64,000 nucleotides of DNA, taken from Ophiodon elongatus. Taxonomy: Eukaryota > Chordata > Actinopteri > Perciformes > Hexagrammidae. The stretch is taken from contig JACSYO010000427.1 in NCBI GenBank assembly GCA_016806645.1, positions 872,501 through 936,500 on the forward strand. Direction: 5' to 3'. A program made the position numbers and the translations under genes. Positions 38,126-49,988 of this stretch are shown here, one piece after another; position 1 is the first letter of the stretch, and each line of letters starts with the position of its first letter. The notes beneath the pieces are model-generated. The model did not search any database. It saw only the letters and a list, made by a program, of their open reading frames with translations, and was not told the origin of the DNA.

Positions 38126-39573
38126 CGTACTAAATTTTGCCGTGTGACAATTTTAGCCTTATTCTTTCAGCTGAAACCCTGGAGTTGTGAAATGGGACTT
38201 GGAGCACATAAAAAAATAGCATGAATATAAAAACATAATTCAAAGAAAGAAGGTTTTCTTCCTTAAATTATAACCCCCCCCCGCCCACCGCCTCCCCCAC
38301 AGCATACATAAAAGCACCGGTAGTAAAGTAAGACAAGTCTTAGTCTGCGGGACAGCAAAGCATGTCGCACTGCAACACACAGCTCTAAAAATCTGACACA
38401 CATAAATGAAAATATGATATTAATATATGATAATATAGTGATTTTCTGTGATTGTGTTTCCATAAAAGTAATTTATGGTACTGTTAAGATTGCCGCTAAA
38501 CCGCCCGGCTTAATACTCGTGCGTATTGCCTGCAGGAGACCAAACAGGTTTTTCTTTTTTACCTCAGTGAAAATGTAGAATAAATTCAAGCAGAATATTT
38601 TGTATCTATCTTATTTCAATAAATGTTAAGTTTTGGACTTTACAATGCTCTGGAGTTATCTGAAACAATCCTAGGCAGCCACCACTGTAATCCAATTCTA
38701 CAAGTAGTGTAATATTAATAAGCCTAATAATAGTGTATTGTAATCTTTATCCAATTTGAATGTCAACATTATGAATGAAGCTTCGATCTATTCAGTACAC
38801 CCCTACTTATAAGATGCACTATAAGAAGAATACGTACGTCTTTGAATTATTATAGCCTATTTTTTGTCAAATTTGCATTAAAGTCCATTTCACACTGCCG
38901 GGGTTGAAGCAGAAAGAATGAGGCTAAAATATTGTAATACAGGCCGTAAGAATAAATCTAAGCAACAAGTGAATTCAACGGAATACAAACATGTAGTCAG
39001 ATCCATCGCGCTCTCGATGAGGCAGTGACATTACCAACCTTTACATTTACGCATTCATGCCAGCTGTCTTTTTCTGCATTTGGCAGTTAAAGATGTGTTG
39101 CTTTCACCCTGGATTATGACTTCCAACTTCTTCGTATTTTTGTTTAATATTATCTCACGAGCCGTGCACCAGGCTGTGATTGGTCAGTAGGCGGTGCTCT
39201 TATCCGGAGCAGCCCTGGAGTTACCTCCCTGACCCCAAACCCTGCTTCTCAGCCTCCAGGCCCACAGCTGGAGCAACATCAGCTCTGTGAATGTGTTCCT
39301 GCTACGAACCAGCAGACACACAACTTCTGCATGTCACCGTCCCCAAATATGAGCCGCCACCCTAAAGACTTTGGACTGGCTCTGCTATGTAGGTTTTTTT
39401 TTTTTTACCTCTATAATTGTTTCCACCTCGTTCGAGCAACAGAAAGCAGCGAGATGGTCCTCCGTCTGCGGTCGAGGCCGACTCGTGACTCCACCGCAGG
39501 AGTGTCTTACATCCAGGACTCTACTTCCAGAGAAATTCGACACTAATCACGATACCAAGGACATCTGCGCTGA
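38126..39573 (-). other. gxylt1: probable gxylt1 3' UTR and flank
   Basis: Non-coding DNA follows the gxylt1 stop on the minus strand. A C-rich stretch lies just outside, at about 38273-38302 as read on the plus strand. No other gene is seen. The UTR length is unknown. Confidence 0.35.
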
Positions 39574-39735
39574 TCATCTTCTCTGTGTGACGTCTTGTTG
39601 GACAGACATGATGCTCTGCTTCAGCTTCTTGGTGAACAGGTGGCCGGCTCGTCCGCAGTAGCTGTTTGTGGTGGTCTGCAGCGACGCTTCCAGCGGCTGA
39701 AGCAGGGAGGTCTCCATGTCCTCCCCAAATGTGTA
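39574..39735 (-). CDS. gxylt1: gxylt1 coding exon 8 (C-terminus)
   Basis: Lies 3.3 kb beyond exon 7, after acceptor CCTCACAG, phase 0, with stop TGA at 39576-39574. Encodes YTFGEDMETSLLQPLEASLQ, then TTTNSYCGRAGHLFTKKLKQ. This aligns through its length with the human tail (SFEDDN..LLKPLE..LQ.TVHTYCGK...F.KQL) but is much more diverged than the other exons. Confidence 0.85.
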   Translation of the reverse strand, partial: YTFGEDMETSLLQPLEASLQTTTNSYCGRAGHLFTKKLKQSIMSVQQDVTQRR

Positions 39736-42700
39736 CTGTGAGGAAGACAAAGGTGTGCATGTATTATACTTATGATTTCAGAATAAACTTTGAACAGCCA
39801 CAGGGATGCGTCTTTGACTTCAGCTCTTCTCCTGACATTACTTTCCTTTAAACCAAACAGACTTTACCTGTTGCCCGTTCTTTCAGCCACGATGGGACAA
39901 TAAGAACCACATTTACATCCCAGGAATTAAGTGTCACATTTATCACTGTCACTTCAAGACAACAACATCCTGCATTTGATTCATAACTGTCAATTCAGAG
40001 AGTGTTTGGATGATGAATATCTGTTACTACAACTATACATGAATGGGCTGAGTGAGGCGTAACAGCATTGGTGAGAGCTCCAGCTGCAGCATTCCAGATA
40101 TGCTTCATTATTGAATGCTTTTGTGTCACCGAGTGAACAGCAAAGATAAAACTTCCAGCCCGGAAGCCAGTTAATATAAGCAGCTACGGCTTTTGTCACG
40201 TACAGTATGAAAATAAGGATGCGGGCTTTTGTTTTTATATCGGGGTACGCCATTGTTTTACTGCTCGAGTAAATAAGAAGAAATCACTATTTTACAGCAT
40301 CTCATTTGACTCCAGTTTGGCCAAGCATTAGGTAAGTCAAAGCACACTTTCTTTATTATCTTTCATATACTGCAACAGGCAATAAAGCACCATTAACAGC
40401 CGCCTATCGATTTTTATGTGGATGCTGCGGGTGCTTTGTCCACACAGCCATCATGATGTCTCAAACTAGCATCAGCACTAAAAATTTTACAACTCTTCTG
40501 TGGGCTTGGCTGCGTAATGGTAGCGCTCTTTATTGCAAGCTCCTCTGCTGGCTGAGAGAACCGGGCTGACTAAGGAGCTCTTGGTGGGATGGAAATGAGA
40601 GTTTCCTCCAGAATTGCCTGCTCCAGGCTTTAGGATGCCATCCTCAAAGGACTGAGTGGGAACAAAGTGGGAGGGGGCCCGAGGAGCTGGAGCAACAGGA
40701 AGCGCGGATAAAAGCTCCAACAAAATATAGCTTATAACAACAAAGGATGAAATGCTCTTCAGTTATACTCCTTTCTAATAAGCTTATTGTACTACAAGGT
40801 CTTGGATCTTACATTTATTTACTTAATACGGGACTCGTATTTCGATTACTAACCACAAACCACAGCACTCCTCCGCCTCCTGAAATCAGGTGAAAGTCTG
40901 GTATTTACCGTCTTGGATGCTGTATGTTTGTGCTGTCGGAGAGACTGATGGAAGCATGAGGGCCGAGTGCCCCATAATGAAGCCCGCTCGTTTACTTAAT
41001 GGCTGAGAACATTGCCCGCACTGATAGTGGCCAGGCTGGGCCCTGTGGCGGTAATGGATGGAGACCAGCTAATGAGGCTTCCCTTACTCCCCCGATTGCT
41101 GCCTGCATGTTGACCGGTGTGCTGAAATCAACAAGAGCAGATCGAAGGCGAGACGCCAACGCAGCAGAGAGCTCTCCGACTGACTTGCTCCATCATCGAT
41201 GACGGATGTGGAGCGGACTTTTAAGCTATGAAACCTGAAAAGCATAAATAAGGCAAAGTCAATTTGACAGATGTCCTACTTTCTTTTTTTTTTATCCAAG
41301 TTCTGTCTTTATTTTCAAGTGCCAGCAACGCACTGGCAGAGCTCTTTAGGGCGTCATACCAACTTAAAGACGGAAATGTTGAGAGTTTACAGAAGGCCTG
41401 AAGATGCAGCCAGGCCTCACCAGCTGTTCCAAGTGAAATCAGGCCTATGAACACAACCAAGAGGAGGATGTTACAGGGAGATTATTGTCAACAAATCCAA
41501 TGAAAAGACCAAAACAACAATAAATTGCTCCTACTAACAAGCATTATCTGTGTGTTCCAAATCTGATATAGCGTATCCCTCCGTGCCAAAGACTGCCATT
41601 GATGTCCAGAGACTTTTAAAAGCACATCAATGAGCAACACAATTTCACTGGCTGTTATGTTTCTTCACTTCATCTTCTTTTAGCCTTTTATCTGACAACA
41701 TTTAAAGCAACCATTCCAGTGGCCAAAGCAGGGGCGGGGCGGTGAGGGGGGGGGGGGCTGATTTGTCTGGTTTGGGAGAGCTAAGACAGGATGATGGACA
41801 TGTGTAACAGGCTATTGATTAGGCACTGGTGAACGAAAGCTACTATGAGAGAAAAGCAATGACCTGGAGTGCCTATTGATAATGTAATGACATGAAAATG
41901 GCTGACCAAATAGTCTTGTTTCTTTAGAGGGCAGTTGTGTATGTCCAGAGAGAAAGCATAAAGATGGTTGCGCCTCACTTAAGAGTGGGCGGTATACTGG
42001 TTTCATCATCAGTGTCACGTTCAGCCACAGTATGTCTTTCCCGTGATAGACTCGACACCCGATGAACTGCATCGCTGCCACGCGGTTTATAATGTGTGTG
42101 GTTACGTCCGGGCTACTGCCGTTCTGTTTTAGCCGGTTTGGGGCGGCCACAGAGACGCCTGGGCAGCGCGGCTGCAGTCGCTAAACTGCATCGGCTTGTG
42201 CGAGTGTGATGTCAACACAGACAGCTGTGCTACTGCCAGCCCTTGTCGGATAATTTGGTCTATTTTTGCCCCGCAAGCCAAATCTGTAGCCGAGCCGAGC
42301 TGCTCACCGTCCAGGTGTCTTTTGTACGGTTCTGGTCCAACAGTGTCTACGCTGTGTAACTTCAAACTCTTTCTTCACGTGGGTTCAAATATGAAAGTGA
42401 CGTCAGGATTTGTTTTGTTTAATGATGTCAATTCTTTGAAGTGTAACGTTAATTCTCGTTTTAACTGTGGTGGGAAAAAAAAAAAAAAAAACCTTACGGC
42501 TGACATCCAGGTTGCTTGGCAATAAAATTCACTCACAACTCAAAACAACAGCATGGCTTTTACCAGGAATGAATCACATTACATTCACATTATGAGGCGG
42601 GCTACTCCTTCCAAAACCTGTGCCGGTCTATACCTCATTTTCATTCTTATTTGGAGCCAATAAAAAACATCAGTTGAAAAAATATTTTTGTCTTTCTTAA

Positions 42701-45700
42701 GTTTCGTTCCCTCACAGGCAATAGAGTAAAAATTCTTAAAATTATGTTTTGAGTTGAGTATCCCTGTTAATTTTGTAATATCGTGATATAATACAAAAAA
42801 TAGTAAAAATACCGTGATATACATTTTAGGTAATATTGCCCACTCCTATTCTCACTAGAATGAACAACGCTATTCAAACATTACTTCCCCTTACATTAAG
42901 TTATCCAGTTAACTGGGTCTGGAAGGCTCTTAATAAAAACTTTTGGAAGAATAAATCTACTTCATTCAATTTAGGAATTTTTGCAAGACATGTTGATTGT
43001 CGTTTATTTGACTGTAGGGGCTCAGAAAAACCACCGATGTCTTGTTAGAGAGGCCGACTCTACCTTTCGGATGGCCTCGTAGACGGCTCTGAATGCAGGC
43101 TGCTTGTCATCATGGTAAACTCCCCTGTTACCATGGAGAATGAAGACACCTTCTTGATCCGCTTGTTCACAGTTGCTGCCATAGATGCAGTGGTCTGGAC
43201 GGTAGTTCCACTGGCAGGGGAACACATAAAGGCTTTCTGTAGAGCAGCAAGAGACATGATTGGTTTGATGAAGATAGTAAACAAGAGGGTAGGATTAATA
43301 AGGACCTGTTACAAAGCTTAAAATATTTGTTTAATGGATGGTAAATGTCCAAAACAACAAATGTCTCTAGTCAGAGTTTCTGCAGATTTCAACTCGCTAA
43401 AGACTTTTGCAGTCATACTAGCAGAAGGATGAAGAAACATTTGTATGAATGCAAATAAGTCCTCAAGTCACTTTAAGTACCTAAATGTATTGATATGCCA
43501 AAACAATAGCAATATATTTGACGTAGACACCGTCACGAGGATGCTCGCTTCCAGTGAACACGCTAGCTGAACCATTAGCTGGCTGCTGTGGTACTGAAGC
43601 TCGGACCACCGCCTTACTATGTTGAGAGATCGCCGGCGTCGGTTGCCAACTTTTCATTGCGGCTCGACGTTTTTCACATTTCATAAGCTATCCCGACGCT
43701 TTGATTCCTAATGTCCCTACTTTTGACGTCTTTATACAAAGGAAGCATCCGGCTTCACATGGGCTCCCCTGTGAAGATAGACTTTTAAAAAAAAAAAATC
43801 AACAATGTACGAAAATTATTGTCGAAAAAAGGCTGAAGAGAGACTGAGTAGACTTCTTTTTTTTGTATGCGCTACGCCAATGCAGTGACACATAGAGAAA
43901 ACAGGAGAAAGAGAGAGAGGCTGAATACAGCGCAAAATTCATTACAGGCGTTGCATAATGGAATATCGTTCCGTTGATCGTGGACACGTGAGGACCATTA
44001 TCTTGGCCAACCAATATCGTGGAGACTACAAGCGTTTAGTGATACGCTTCATGGATGTGCTCGAGTAAATTATGACCGTGGTGGAAAAACTTTATTTAGA
44101 TTGTGGTTCCATTCTCCCCCAGAGCAAAAACAAATAAATTAATTCCAACCACCGTCTTGATTATTTTCAGTCAACACAACAGTAGAGCATTCATTTTAAG
44201 ACCTATAATATCACATTGAAGACAATTTCAGACCTTTAACTCAATGGAATTTAAGATTCATGACTAAAAATAATGTTCTATGTGATTGCACAAACCTGGA
44301 TTATGGTGAAATATGATATTAAGAAGGTCCTGGTCACCCCAGGTGATATTGAGTTTATACTTCTGGAGAAGGGGCATCAGAATTTCCTCCCACTTCAGTG
44401 CAACTGTTGTCATGTCATTCTAGAAGGAAGAAAATACAGCAATCAAGAGAACATACATACCAGTTTGCATCAGGAAATCATAAACCTGCAATTCTGCAAA
44501 ATGAATCACTTTGTCACCACTTCACATGAACTCAAAGAAACTCTTTTGTCTTTCGAGCGAGTGTCCTCGTTGTGGAGGTTTAGAAAGGTATTACAAGAGT
44601 GACCTCAGCTGGTCAATGTTGGTGATGCAGCTACTCCTGAAGCCTCCTTCAGCATTCTCAACTATTTTTTTATGTCTACATTTCACACATCTCAACATGT
44701 TTCAATGACTAACTGAATGTAGAAATGTTGCTTATGGCCGACATGAAAGAACTCCATAGATGAGAATACAAATATCCGCCTACAAACATTGACGGGGACA
44801 AAATTAAATGTGTAGTCGTGTCAACACTGAGCCATACTTTTCTCATAGACATACCTGTGGACCTGGACATTATACAATATACATTAAGATTTTTCCACAT
44901 CTGCTTAGAAGGGTGAGAACGATGGTGCTGCAATTTATTGATAGGACGTCCACGTCCTTTTGTAAAATAATTAGTGAACTGTTCATCAAAACTTTTTTAT
45001 TTGAGAATAAATATAATAAATGAAACATTATCTAAAAGATTTCGTAATCTTCTTGTTTCATAATATAGAATATGATTTTACAGATTTCTCTTTTAGTGTT
45101 TCGGGTGTTTTTTATAGTAGTAATAATAATGACGTGAAATTGCATAGTTTTAAGTCAAACAGCTTCAAATGTTCTTGGGGCTTCCCAAATGGTAGAAATT
45201 CAGAATGTAACAATGATTGCTGGTACCAGCCGACACACACGCCAACATGCGAATAAAGGGAGTACAGGCACTTCTTTTTTTCCCCACTTCAAGCAGGAGA
45301 TACAGTGGTATATTAATTTTGCAACAGCTGACAGTAGTTAACATGCTGCAAAAAACTACACACACAAAGAAAAGAAATCGACCTGCACATTACCTTAAAA
45401 GATTTCTCCCTGAGGCGCGTCATGTTCATGAGCATGACCCCTGAGTTGATGCCCGTCTTGCCATAGAAAGGGTGGCGGGCAAAACGGTTGTACCAGCCGA
45501 TGCGTGGCTCCTCGTGCTCTGGAGCCATGGCAGCCAAGTGGCTTGAATTGAACTGAGAAAGAAGAGCCCAGATGTCCTCTACTGGCTGTAGAAAAAGTAT
45601 ATCTGTGTCCACATAGAGCAAAGAATCCACCTCCTTCAGAATCAGCTGGAAAACAGAATATAAAAATAAACTCTTGAGCAAATTTGACTAAATGTGTTAT

Positions 45701-48045
45701 TGTTACAAGTTATACGCAGGAAGGATGACTCTAGACCTACTGGCAGGAAGAGCCTCTGGGAGGCACAAGGTTTGAAGAGCTTCTTCCACTCTTTTGCATT
45801 TTCCTTGGGAAAAGTGATGGGGTAGATGGTGTAGTTAAACTTGGACTGAACTGTCCTGGGCCAGGAGTCCAGCTTCAAGAAAAGATAGCACAAAGAAAAT
45901 ATTCACATCAACATGTAAGATTTTAACTCAAGTAGTTTAAAAAAGAAAAGAAAAAAAGATGGTGCATTTCAGCCTTCTGGCCAGAAAGTGACAACACCCG
46001 TGTAAAAAGAATACTTTACTGTGAAGACATTCACGCAAGCACAATGACAGACTGTTTCTCAAACATGCCTCGGGTTTGCTTGCAATAAGGCCTTCTTAAT
46101 GTGATTCTCTGACAATGGCATAATACATAGTCATAATGGGCAATTGGTTTAAGACACTATGTAAAACCTGAAAATGAATACACAAGTACATGCAAATTCT
46201 GGTGTTATAGTGGAAGACACTTACAGCATTTCTGAAGTGGTCATGTAGATCATCCTCCGCAAAGATGTAAAAGTGCAGAGGCTTTATGCTGAGGAGGACA
46301 GCAGACTTCAACATGGCAAGAGTCTCCTCTAGCCTGGGGCCACAGGCCACCACGGCCAGGTGACTTCTCCCATCACCACGATCCTTGACTTCAGAGCCTG
46401 ATCTCTTTCTGTGAGCCAAGACAAAGTAAAATAAATCAGTAATCAACCTCAGTTTTTATTCATACAACAGCACGGACACACTGGCATTTGCAAGAGATAA
46501 CACAGTAATAAAGATATCAGCAGGCTCAGCTGACGGGTGCTCATCCCTGTAGGGTTAGAACTGTCATCGGGTTTGATGAAGGGTAGAACAGGACTATCTC
46601 TCATGCTTTGTGCTGCCTCCAAGCGCCCCTTGTAAACTACTACTTTTAAGTTTAAAAATCATAAATTTAACTTGTCATTTCTGCCAATTTACAATCATAT
46701 CTCTGTAAACGTGATAGTATGGCAGGCCTACATAAATTCCCAATAATAATTGACTAAATTATGTTAATTTTGTACAAGACTAGTTATTAACATGTGCATC
46801 TGATGATGCAGACATAGGTTAAACTTTAGCAAGACAGAAGTCTGTAAATAAGATCCTGGTATGTTTAGTGGTGTGTATGTGAATGCCTATCTAGGATAGC
46901 AACATAGAGATTTCAGGTTAAAAATGTAATATAGAAGAAAGTAGTTTTTCCACCACTTTAGCACCACCTTTATGTACTCATGATCGTGAGATGGCTTTAC
47001 TCTCACAACTCAAAGTGTCAGTATGTGTGTTTCTGAGGACTGCTTGTGTTTATGACTTCAGGATCAGGATTAGTTTCAAGGTACACTGTGAGTGCAGCAA
47101 TAGGCCCAGCCTTCACTTTGAACTGTTGACCTATAAAGTAGGGGAGAGTTGCAAGTTTCTGATTCTAAATAACATTGGTGTATATTAATAGAGATGCACA
47201 AAATCTGTCATACCTAATAGATGACTCCAATAAGCAGTTCACTCCACAAACATCAGCAGGCAGTCGCCAATATGGATTCCAGTAAGAAACTGACAGTTTT
47301 TTACACCTGACAGAATGAAAACATGATCTTTTGGATCATCAACATTCAATTATTCTCTTAGACATCAAGCATGTTTAGGGGGTTAGATCTGCCCCAACTA
47401 CCTCCTATAGTTAGTGGTTTAATAGGTGACCTCTAGTTAGTTAACGTTAGTTATCTAGCAGTAACTAATGTTAATAGTTAATCAATTATCTAGCTAGCTA
47501 ACAGGTGGTAGCTTTTATATTTATACAAGATAGCATTAGCAATGTGCAACAAATAACCTTATAGACCGAAGGGTGTAAAACAGCACAATTAGGTTAATAG
47601 GCCGAGTATATTTTCACTTGATCTAGCCAACGACTTAACGTCACGTAACTAGCTACCGTTAAAGCTTTAGCAGGTCAATTAACGTTATTATGCATTATTC
47701 TGGTCCAACATACCAGTCACGCTCACCTTATAGCGACTGGCGTACAAATGCAGGCAAAGCCGACCACTAGCTGGGTTATAAATGTGCTTAGTAATGAAAT
47801 GAACGTGAGGTGACGTAGATTAGCTAGCTAGCTAGCTAGCCAAACTACCTGTCTCGAAGGCCCGCCGGTCCGGGCTTTTTCCTGAGGAGGTGCCCGGTGT
47901 CGTGACCGCGCCTGTCGGGCCGCCGCTCTTTCAGGTTCCAGTCGTCTCCCTCTTCCAAGGTGGAGGCCAGTTGATTGAACACGTACAACAGGGAAAAGAA
48001 GGTGAAGACCATGCACAGGAGAAATGCTTGATGATAGCATCGCAT
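39574..48045 (-). CDS. gxylt1: glucoside alpha-1,3-xylosyltransferase 1, complete, eight coding exons
   Basis: Gxylt1 adds the first xylose, from UDP-xylose, to O-glucose on EGF repeats of Notch. It is a type II membrane protein of the secretory pathway, family GT8. Coding exons on the minus strand: 48045-47849, 47306-47214, 46408-46225, 45872-45741, 45645-45394, 44419-44296, 43236-43064 and 39735-39574. All borders are GT-AG, all phases agree, and they give 438 residues, close to the human protein (about 440). Visible features are a membrane anchor at about residues 7-23 (AFLLCMVFTFFSLLYVF), a lumenal stem, HLAVVACG at the start of the catalytic domain, the metal-binding DTD at 215-217 (LLYVDTDILF), GKTGINSGVMLMN at about 264-275, WGDQD at 313-317 and HGNRG at 362-366. 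GXYLT2 is the close paralogue. The neighbours yaf2 and pphln1 argue for gxylt1. The gene is tail to tail with pdzrn4. Confidence 0.93.
41731..41758. other. G-rich run, possible G-quadruplex
   Basis: GGGGCGGGGCGG is followed by a run of about 13 G within gxylt1 intron 7, on the non-transcribed strand. The composition is visible. Quadruplex formation is inferred. Confidence 0.45.
41980..42848. mobile_element. non-autonomous hAT-like DNA transposon in gxylt1 intron 7
   Basis: The left end TAAGAGTGGGCGGTATACTGG-like and the inverted right end TAGGAGTGGGCAATATTACC form imperfect terminal inverted repeats with the hAT-type TAGGRGTGGGC start. The flanks GCCTCACT (41972-41979) and TTCTCACT (42849-42856) share six of eight bases, as expected of an old 8-bp target-site duplication. 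The interior is GC-richer and has no transposase frame. The element does not touch the exons. Confidence 0.6.
43064..43236 (-). CDS. gxylt1: gxylt1 coding exon 7
   Basis: Acceptor GCTGCTCTACAG. Encodes SLYVFPCQWNYRPDHCIYGS, then FILHGNRGVYHDDKQPAFRA and VYEAIRK, near identical to the family. It ends AAG before GTAGAG, phase 0. Confidence 0.94.
44296..44419 (-). CDS. gxylt1: gxylt1 coding exon 6
   Basis: Acceptor CTTCCTTCTAG. Encodes NDMTTVALKWEEILMPLLQK and YKLNITWGDQDLLNIIFHHN. It ends CCAG before GTTTGT with one base of a split Glu codon. The frame is hidden among stops on both sides, so only the splice sites show its limits. Confidence 0.9.
45394..45645 (-). CDS. gxylt1: gxylt1 coding exon 5 (DTD motif)
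   Basis: An 84-codon exon, the catalytic core: LILKEVDSLLYVDTDILFL, APEHEEPRIGWYNRFARHPF and GKTGINSGVMLMNMTRLRE. The aspartates of DTD bind the metal and UDP-sugar in GT8 enzymes. Both borders are phase 0. Intron 4, upstream of it, is only 95 bp. Confidence 0.95.
45741..45872 (-). CDS. gxylt1: gxylt1 coding exon 4
   Basis: A 44-codon exon encoding LDSWPRTVQSKFNYTIYPIT and EWKKLFKPCASQRLFLP. Both borders are phase 0 (acceptor TTCTTGAAG, donor GTAGGT). Confidence 0.92.
46225..46408 (-). CDS. gxylt1: gxylt1 coding exon 3
   Basis: Starts after TTGGCTCACAG and encodes KRSGSEVKDR, then HLAVVACGPRLEETLAMLKS and IKPLHFYIFAEDDLHDHFRN. This is the first strand-helix unit of the GT8 fold. It ends at GCT before GTAAGT, phase 0. 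Confidence 0.92.
47214..47306 (-). CDS. gxylt1: gxylt1 coding exon 2
   Basis: A 93-bp exon after the acceptor CATTCTGTCAG. It encodes CKKLSVSYWNPYWRLPADVC and then GVNCLLESSI, matching the family's YWNPYW..PSDVCG.NC segment. It ends AG before GTATGA. Skipping it would also break the frame-independent Cys-rich stem. The phase joins exons 1 and 3 exactly. Confidence 0.88.
47821..47840. repeat. (TAGC)5 microsatellite beside gxylt1 donor site
   Basis: Five perfect TAGC units lie at bases 9-28 of gxylt1 intron 1. Confidence 0.97.
47849..48045 (-). CDS. gxylt1: gxylt1 coding exon 1
   Basis: The start ATG is at 48045-48043 (MRCYHQAFLL). A longer frame exists upstream, but the anchor normally follows the start directly in this family. 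The exon encodes the cytoplasmic tip, membrane anchor and stem. It ends GACAG before GTAGTT, phase 2. A perfect (TAGC)5 lies 8 bp beyond the splice border. Confidence 0.9.
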
Positions 48046-49747
48046 TTTGCGTTTCCGAGTTTTATGCGCTAGCTGAACATGTTTTTGTTGTCGTTGATCT
48101 TGGCTCCCATCAGACGGTACGAGCGAGCAAATCCATCTCAAATATCAAGTCAGAAGCTAAACCAGAGGGCACAGTTGCTGTTTACAGTTGTCTGCCCCAC
48201 CCACATCTGTTACACGTGTGTTTAGTTTGATCCAACATCTGTCAGTGACGCTGCAGCATGAGACAGCCAGGTAGCCACCAACGACTCATTCATTATAAAT
48301 GTCAAACATTCTGATAAATGGTGGCGAAAGTGACTCAGCCCACATCCCATCTTCTTGTCAGGTGGTAACGTTAGCTGAGTACTCGGAGTACTGACTAGAG
48401 CAACCAGACCTTTGCTGGGTAAAAGTACAGCAACAATATCAGCAAGCTCTTCAAAAAAATAATAAAGTAAGGCTTGAGTGTAATTACTGTTATGTAAACA
48501 GCAGTTTAATGTTGTAGCTGTTTGATAGTCTAATCTATAGACATTCAAAAGTGATTACACATTTTGTTTGTAAAATCTTAATATGCAAGTCAAATAAATG
48601 TAGTGAAATAAGATGTGCAACATTTCTTTCTGAAATGCTGTGTGGTAGAAGTATTTGGAAGGTGGGAACTAAAGTACTGAAGTACATCAAGGTTTTGCTT
48701 ATGAATAGCAAGGGGTAAAGTTAGTTACTTTCCATCATTCTTCTTTTTTCAAAACACAACTTACAGCAAAAGATAAGGAACATGGTGCAGGGTAAAAAAA
48801 TTAATTAAAAAAGCCCCCATACAGTACATTGAAGTGTGTGCAACTCATTGATTGACCTGAACGTATCAGTCATAATGTGAAAAAAGGTGAACACATTCAA
48901 AAATATAATCCAATGACTGGAGTTGCGAAAGCAAATCACTGAGGAAAAAAGGTATGTTCCGATAAAGCAACTTTTAAGAAATCTTTGTGTCTTATGAACT
49001 GTTCCTGTTTATAATAAAAACATATCCAAGTATCTACAACTTGTTTTATTTAACATTATTTTACAATATAAACCATTCTATAGATTAAATCATGCTTAAC
49101 TCTACCAAGTGAATGAGAAGCATACTTAGCATAATTATTCAATATTTTTACTCAAATGTTACAGTAAAATAAAAAAATGTATTGCATCCAATGGCATAAA
49201 ATGAGAGCTGAATAAAGCCAGTAACCAACAGTGTTATGATTTACTGATTATGGAAAAGTGGAAATAATGCAACAAAAAAAAAAATGTGATCATGAACATT
49301 AAGTGCAAATAAAAATAACAAAATTCAAGGATAAACTACAATTCGGAGATGACTTTTTCATTTTCTTTCATAATGCACCAAGTATTCTGTGCAGCAACGA
49401 CCAACCCGTTGCGACGCTGACGTAACACCGGCGCGTTGAAACACGGGCGACCACAACACGGGGCAGAAATCCAGGATTTAATGCTACCGTTCCTTTATTT
49501 TCTCAGTTCATTGTGACCGATCTTTGTGGCAATAGTTCTTTGAGTTGAGCGCACGGCGTACGTCCCGACTCCCGAATCCTTTATCATCACGGGAAGGCAG
49601 TGGAAAAATGCAGCCCCCGAAAAACGAGGCAACTGCTATCACGTTGGAATTTATAGTATTATTAATGCATGTCGAAGTTTTAATCTCTCGTTGAGGCTGT
49701 GTAGAGAGTGCAGAAGAGCGGGGTTGTGCCGACCGGGAGTGTGACGG
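48046..49747. other. gxylt1 5' flank/promoter region and yaf2 3' UTR
   Basis: No gene lies here. The gxylt1 5' UTR and promoter should lie just above 48045. A CACGTG E-box occurs near 48213, but there is no CpG-island-like stretch or TATA box I would defend. The yaf2 3' UTR occupies the top 250 bp or more. The middle is AT-rich and featureless. Confidence 0.4.
49494..49499 (-). terminator. candidate yaf2 polyadenylation signal (AATAAA on minus strand)
   Basis: The first canonical hexamer after the yaf2 stop, about 250 bases downstream. Confidence 0.45.
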
Positions 49748-49988
49748 TTAGTGAGTCTCCCCGTTAACCGGTGAGCCTTCCCTGTGAGGCGAGGAGCATC
49801 TGGAGACCCCTCGTTCAGTGTTGTCGGAGCTCGAGCCACTTTGACTGTGCTGGTCTGCCGAGGCGGCGCTCGTCGAAGTGGACGTGGGTTTGGCTTTCTC
49901 CTTAAAGTCTGTGATTATTACGGTCAAGTCTCCAACTGTGACCTCGAGATGCTGGGCGCTGCTGCGGTCTATGTTTTTTAACCGGGGC
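49748..49988 (-). CDS. yaf2: yaf2 coding exon 4 (RING-binding region, stop)
   Basis: Acceptor CTCCTCACCAG. Encodes PRLKNIDRSSAQHLEVTVGD, then LTVIITDFKEK and the Ser-rich tail, ending GETH. Intron 3 is only 127 bp. Confidence 0.95.

Noticed and set aside
40487..40651. Minus-strand frame starting SFEDGILKPG as the last exon of gxylt1
   Set aside because: Similarity to the family stops after about ten residues, whereas 39735-39574 matches along the whole tail including the YCG motif. Kept only as a possible alternative exon.
47845..48141. Upstream ATG at 48141 as the gxylt1 start
   Set aside because: It would add 32 polar residues before the membrane anchor. Family members start directly before the anchor, at MRCYH here.
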